A stretch of DNA of 64,000 nt, taken from the NCBI GenBank assembly GCA_020746835.1, contig JAGPNK010000016.1, positions 806,001 to 870,000 of the forward strand, given 5' to 3'. The notes under the pieces were generated by a model. It searched no databases and was not told the origin of the DNA. It worked only from the letters and a program-made list of their open reading frames with translations. Made by a program: the position numbers and the translations under genes. The DNA comes from Stachybotrys elegans (lineage: Eukaryota; Ascomycota; Sordariomycetes; Hypocreales; Stachybotryaceae). Of this stretch, positions 58,915-64,000 are shown piece by piece. Positions within the stretch are counted from its first letter, which is position 1. The number at the start of each line of letters is the position of its first letter.

Positions 58915-59978
58915 AAGAGTATATAGTATAGAGTATAAATAGTAGTAAGTAAATAAATAGTAGAGATAGTGTCTAGTGCCTTAGTAACTAATATAGTTAT
59001 AAATAGTAGAGAGAAATAATAATAAGGCTATTATTATACTGCCCTTATATATAGAATAGCTAACTGGCTGAGTGGCCAAGCTATAGGTGGGCACTATTAT
59101 AAGCCACACTAAGCTCATGCACAGGCATATAATATAATAGAATGTTAAGCTAGTATATATATATATAGAGGGTTAGGGCAGGGTTAGACTAGATAGAAAG
59201 CTCTAATAGTGCCTGGCTAGAAAGCTTTAGTTAATTTATTAAATAAGGTTGTACTATAGAAGCCTTACTATAACCTATGTCTAGATAGAGAGCACTATAA
59301 TACTAATAGAAAGCTTTAATAATGCTAGAAAAGCCATTGCTCCAGGCTGTTAATAGAGCTGCCGAAAAGCTTAATGCCTACAGCTATAATACTCCTAGTA
59401 TATAGCAATTTTAATAAAGAATTATAGCTAAAGCCTAGAAAAAAAAGTAAAAGAAAGAACTCTAGGCTACTTAAAAAGCTATTTAAAAGACTAGTAATAG
59501 AGGCTAGCTATATTAAGAATAGCTATAAATAGGTATAGAGCTATAGAGATATATATCTTACTTTAGAAGCTAGAGATAGTTAGAATTATTAGCTTGGTTT
59601 TTTAATATAGGTTTTTAGTTAGTTTTTTACTTTAGTTATTAAATTAATTACTTTTGCTATGAAATTATATACTTAATGCCCCTATAATATAACATTGTAG
59701 AGAGCTGTCCTTAGATATAGTTAGAGAAAGCAATGTATTAGAAGCTATAGTTATATATAGAAGGCTATAAAGAAACTATAGTTATATAAGAAGGTTAAGC
59801 TGCAAAGAAGCATGTAATATAAAGGAGCCATAGGGGAAGCTGGGCGCTGGTCACGTGATACGGGGAAACTGCTTAGTCAGCAACGGTATATAAGAACAGG
59901 TCCAGGGTAAGCTAGAAAAGACAGTGAAAAAACAATACAAGCCTTTTAAACCTTATGCTTAGGAGGGGATAATTAAGT
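58915..59978 (+). repeat. Repeat family unit, forward copy 2
   Basis: Start segment at 58915, internal segment with GTGCCTGGCTAGAAAGCTTT at 59209-59228, and an end segment that is less decayed than in other copies (59838-59978: GGGCGCTGGTCACGTGATAC, TATATAAGAACAGGTCCAGG). The TATATAAG inside looks like a TATA box. About 1.06 kb. Confidence 0.75.
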
Positions 59979-60299
59979 ATATCTATTATATAATTGGCAA
60001 TTAGGTATTTATATAACCTATTTAATCTTAATATAACTAAAGGGAAGACCTTACTAATACCCCTTCTTTCTTAAATGGTTTTAATCTATGCTTAAGGGGC
60101 TATGTATAGGTATATAATATAATAAAATATTAAACTAACTTTATATATAAAGAATTAGAGTATTATAAACTTAGGCTTTATTTATACTTTATTAGAAATT
60201 AAAATAAAAAGTAAAGCTATTAGAATAGTTAAAAAGAAAAACCTTAAAAGCTTTCTTTTTTAAATCTTTTTTTTCTCTTTAAGAATAATAATTCTTTAT

Positions 60300-60842
60300 A
60301 ATAAGGAAAAAAGTCTATAGTATAGAGTATAAGTAGTAAAGAGTAAAGAGTAAATAAATAGTAGAGATAGTACCTAGTACTCTAGCAATTAATATAGTAA
60401 TAAATAGTAAAGAGATAATTCTTTATTATATATCTATTATAGCTTATAATTAAAGCTAGTTTATTATAATTATTATTCTTTTTTTTATAATAAGAAAGAG
60501 AGTATATAATAAGAAAGAGAGTATATAATAAGGAAAAGAGTATATAGTATAGAGTATAAGTAGTAAAGAGTAAATAAACAGTAGAGATAGTGCCTAGTGC
60601 CCTAGTAACCAATGCAGTTATAAATAGTAGAGAAAAACAACAATAAGGCTATTATTAGGCTGCCTGTACAGGGTAGCCAACTGGCCGAGTGGCCGAGCCA
60701 CAGGTGGCTGCAAGCACCATCACAAGTCACACTGAGCTCATGCGCAGGCATGTGATACGACGGGATGTCGAGAGAGGGTTGGGGCGGGGTCAGATGGAAG
60801 GCTCTGACTGACGGTGCCCGGCTGGGAAGCTTCGGTTGACTA
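60300..60842 (+). repeat. Repeat family unit, forward truncated copy with undecayed part
   Basis: Two start-type segments (60297-60420 and 60487-60640) lead into the internal segment, which stays GC-rich. Likeness to the family stops abruptly after CTTCGGTTGAC at 60842, where unrelated AT-rich DNA begins. Confidence 0.75.
60655..60841 (+). repeat. GC-rich island (undecayed internal repeat segment)
   Basis: About 190 bp of normal or high GC, including ACTGGCCGAGTGGCCGAGCC and GTGCCCGGCTGGGAAGCTTC (60814-60833). Matching positions in copies at 56106 and 59209 read GTGCCTGGCTAGAAAGCTTT, so the differences are all C-to-T or G-to-A. This is the nearest thing to the ancestral sequence in the block. 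Confidence 0.85.
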
Positions 60843-62789
60843 TTACTATTTAGTTTATAGAATAAAACCCCTAGAGTAAAAATAAAAAATCTAAGGATAC
60901 TAATATAGATAGTTTTATAGAGAAATTTAAGAAAATATAGATAGAGCTAATTTAATATAATAAAAACTAGATCTTTAAGCTTTAAAGAGACTTATAAAGC
61001 TAATTTAAAAGGACTATCTAGAATATAATAATATAACAATAGATATATATAAGCACTATTTTATATTAAAAGCTAGAGAGAATGCCTAATATTAATAGAA
61101 ATAGATTCCTAGAGTATAGATACTTTTACTGTAATTTTACTAAAGAACCTAAATACTATCTAGATAATTACTCTCTTACTATAAATAATACAGAGATAAG
61201 AATCTTAAGGTATAGCTAGATAATAGAATTTCTTTATTTAGAAACTCTAAATAACTTTCTTATACTATTAAACCTTATTAATAGATTTATCTAGATTAGA
61301 AGCTATATATAAAGACTAATCTATCTATTTCTAAATAGCTAGAAAAAAAGTATACTTAACTATCTAATTAGTAAATTTATATAAAAAGAAAGAAAAATCT
61401 AGAAACTAGAATCTAACTTAAGTAAGAAAAAGGTATTAAAAAGGTTCTGGAGATTTAGAAGAGCTAATAGCTTTAGGCTATTAAAGTAAGGCTAGAATAT
61501 AAAAGTCTTTATAATATTAATAATACTCTTTAATATTAATATATAAAGAGATTAGTTAGTTTATAATCTAGTATATAAAAAAACTATTAATATAGTATTA
61601 TTTAATTATTCTATTAAATAATATTATAAAATATATAACCTTTATTTTATTCTAGCTATACTATAGATCTAATCTATTATTATAGATAAATCCCTTTATT
61701 ACTCTTTAAATAAGACTATATCTAGAGAAATAAAGAATATAAAGGATATATAAGTTATAAGGATTATAAAAGAACTCTAAGAAAGTCTCTTTAATAAAAA
61801 GATAACTATTATCTATAGAGAGCTATTTAATCTATAGCCTAACTTTATCTAATTAGTAGAAAACTTATATATAATATAATCTTAAAGAATAGAGATTATA
61901 TAATAGAATAAAAGGATTTAAATAGATATAACTAGATTAAATAGTTTAGTAAAATATATTAATACTATTAAAGTCTAGTAATATATTAGAGTTTTAGCTA
62001 TAAATAATTTCCTAGATAAGCTTAAAGATATTATCTCTATAGTATTTAATATTAGCTCTATTAGGCTTTATACTATATAGATAAAAAGGTAGATAGATAT
62101 TATCTAAATATAATCTATCTAAGACTATTTATACTTAAGGATTAGATTTTTTTAAAAATAGTTAAGCTTATATAGCCCTAATTAACTCTAGTAGTTAAGG
62201 CAATATAATATTAAGAAAGCTTAGTAATTAGTTAAATCTAAAGCTATTTAAAAAACCTATATTCTTTAGGTCCTACTTTAATAATATAGTTATAATAGAT
62301 AGAAAAGTAAAAATAAAAGTGTTTTTAAAAGCTACTAGCCTTAAGGTTCTATTTTAGATAGCTTTCTTTTCTATTATAAATAATATTATTCTAGAGATAC
62401 CTTTTATTTAAGTCTATTAGCTATTCTTTAACTATAATATAAATACTAAAGATCTTTATATTAAGATCTAGATAGGAATTATACTTATTATCTTATCTAT
62501 AGTAGAGATATTAGTATTTATTTTACTAAAGAAAGGCCTATAAATATAGTATCTAGTAGCTATAAATATAATCTTAATATAGAAAGAATCTAGCTTATAT
62601 ATAGATACTATTAAAATAAATAGATTAAATAGTTTAACTATAAAGGACTATTAGTAACTAGCTAGAGATACTAAAGGAAATAAAGATAAAAAGAATAAAA
62701 AGAAAAAGAATAATTAAGTAGTATCTAATCTAGCTTTTAATAAAAAGATTATTTTAAATATTAATAATAATATAGCTAAAGTAGTTATT
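60843..62789. other. AT-rich degraded DNA of unknown origin
   Basis: About 1.9 kb without repeat-family likeness and with stops in all frames. The base pattern (A-rich plus strand with AGA-rich words) could be a heavily mutated coding region of a transposable element, but I recognise no motif. Confidence 0.4.
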
Positions 62790-63110
62790 AAGCTAATTGC
62801 CTTTAATATTATATATTAGCCTTCTTATATAGCTATAGCTTCTTTATAGCTTCCTTTATAGCTATATAGCTTCTATATATAACTATGGCTTCTAATATAT
62901 TGCTTGTGCTTTAGCTACTACAGTCTATTATATATTATTTATCTAACTCTTCTTACTCTCTATAATAGTATTAGTATTTAATTAAATATTATATTATAGG
63001 GACATTAGGTATATAATTTAAAGATAATAAGAGTAACTAATTTAAAAACTAATCTAAAAAACTAACTAAAAACCCTAATTAAAAAACCAAGCTAATTATA
63101 CTAGAACTCT
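62790..63110 (-). repeat. Repeat family partial copy, reverse
   Basis: TTAGCCTTCTTATATAGCTA through AGGTATATAATTTAAAGATA and AAAAAACCAAGCTAATTATA match the segment at 53185-53410 of reverse copy 1 closely; the rest of the unit is not present. Confidence 0.7.
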
Positions 63111-64000
63111 ATCTATTTGCTTCTACTACTAATATAATTAGTCTCTATCTCTAGCCTTCTTTCTAGCCTCTTACCCTTTTCTTTACTCTTTTTTCTAGGC
63201 TTTAAATATAATTCTTTATTAGAATTACTATATAAGAATAGTATATAGAAGTTATTCTATTACTTATAAAAAGCTTCTAAAGGAATAGAGAAAAATAGAA
63301 AAAGAAAAAGTAATAGTAATAAAGAGAAGGCTATATAGAAAAAGAAGATTAGATAGATTATCCTAGAATATAACTAACTAGTTTACTATTATTAAGCTAT
63401 TAATCTAGATTAATACTATATATAAATCTAAGAGCTAGAAGATTAATTTAAAAGATAATACTCTATCTAATAGATTAATACTTAATAGAAACCTTAAATA
63501 GAAAAAGAAGAAATAAATAGAAGTATAAGGTTTATTATAAAGGAATATACTATTTAATAAGTATATTACTCTAAGATTCTTAATCTATAAGAAAGGATTT
63601 TAGATAGATTAAGTAAAAAAAAATTAAATCCTTAATAAAGCTATTATATTATAGCTAAAGAAAAAGAATATTCTTACTTAGATTTTTTTAAATAGAGAAG
63701 CTATTATTATATAGGAATTCTTAGAATATAAAAAGCTTAATCTAGAAATTATACTATTCTAGATTATTAAAACTATCCTTTATAGTACCTAGTAGTCTAG
63801 CTTAATACTAATACTAATAATATTAAGGTCTAAAGCTATTAATCTTTTTAAATAGAAAATAGACTAAAGCTTACTAAAGAAAAGCTATAGACTCTATAGA
63901 AATCTATAGTTTTTAGTTTAAAAGAAGAATAGAGAACTCTAGCTAATTAATTCTATAATATACTATAATAGGATTATAATTAGAGATATTAATATAGTAT
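63111..64000. other. AT-rich degraded DNA to window edge
   Basis: No repeat-family likeness, ORF or RNA gene seen. The block continues past the window. Confidence 0.4.

Larger units (their letters stand above)
52755..64000. other. AT-rich, CpG-poor block without genes (RIP-type decayed repeats)
   Basis: From about 52.75 kb to the right edge the sequence becomes strongly A+T rich, full of TA dinucleotides, with CpG almost absent and CpA scarce while CpT remains common. No intact coding sequence is visible; the only open frame over 60 codons (60382-60612, minus) is repeat-derived. Aligned copies of the internal repeat differ by C-to-T and G-to-A changes. This is the pattern of repeat-induced point mutation and/or methylcytosine deamination in fungal heterochromatin. 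Contents are listed separately where recognised. Confidence 0.9.

Noticed and set aside
60382..60612. 76-codon ORF in the AT-rich block
   Set aside because: Composed of Ile/Tyr/Leu/Asn as expected from AT-only DNA and lies in the repeat start segment.
60843..62789. Retrotransposon gag-pol remnant
   Set aside because: Base composition suggests mutated coding DNA but no protease, RT or integrase motif can be read, so no element class is assigned.
53041..63110. CRISPR-like array
   Set aside because: Repeat units are over 1 kb, fungal and directly joined; not spacer-separated short repeats.
1..64000. tRNA genes
   Set aside because: I looked by eye for B-box words (GGTTCGANNCC and reverse complement) with a suitable A box; the few TTCGA hits lack a partner. 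A tRNAscan run would settle it.
52755..64000. Block as a confirmed centromere
   Set aside because: CENP-A lies in the same window by chance position; AT-rich decayed repeats also occur in subtelomeres and interstitial heterochromatin. Needs ChIP evidence.

Overview
The window is nuclear DNA of a filamentous ascomycete, most likely a Sordariomycete and plausibly Hypocreales. The reasons are dense intron-bearing genes on both strands, introns of mostly 48-130 nt with GT..AG ends and CTGAC/CTAAC branch sites, family members that read as typical Pezizomycotina proteins, and an AT-rich block with the look of repeat-induced point mutation (RIP). The order is inferred from general resemblance only; the species is not identifiable by eye.

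Layout. (1) 1-52.7 kb is ordinary gene-rich sequence with 22 genes I can support, nearly all housekeeping: a Tdp1-like phosphodiesterase with UIM and SUMO-binding-like motifs (cut by the left edge), the centromeric histone CENP-A/CenH3 (three short exons at 2078-2621), a derlin, acireductone dioxygenase, a short-chain dehydrogenase, the Golgi GDP-mannose transporter, an ALE1-type MBOAT lysophospholipid acyltransferase, a serine-rich two-TM protein, RCE1 CAAX protease, MMM1, VPS45, MTO1, cardiolipin synthase, a FUN14 protein, aminopeptidase P, an importin-beta (Kap122/IPO13 type), mitochondrial TrpRS, mitoribosomal S10, FCF2, HAP5/NF-YC, exocyst SEC15, a MEI2-type RNA-binding protein and a SLP1/SUCO-type SUN protein. 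(2) 52.75-64 kb is an AT-rich, CpG-poor, gene-free block. It is built largely from tandem and head-to-head copies of one ~1.1-1.5 kb repeat, with one short GC-rich undecayed stretch near 60.65-60.84 kb.

How genes relate. There is no biosynthetic or defence cluster. Between 21 and 40 kb six of nine genes are mitochondrial (MMM1, MTO1, CRD1, FUN14, MSW1, RSM10). Several pairs share divergent promoters (CENP-A/derlin, MMM1/VPS45, CRD1/FUN14, AMPP/importin, FCF2/HAP5, SEC15/MEI2) and several are tail-to-tail, with FUN14 and AMPP stop codons only 19 bp apart. Exon coordinates are my manual splice predictions; reading frame closes exactly across every junction given, but no transcript evidence was available.

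The most noteworthy points are the CenH3 gene, which open-reading-frame scans miss, the repeat array with its GC-rich undecayed copy, and the position of the SUN gene promoter at or inside the edge of the decayed block.
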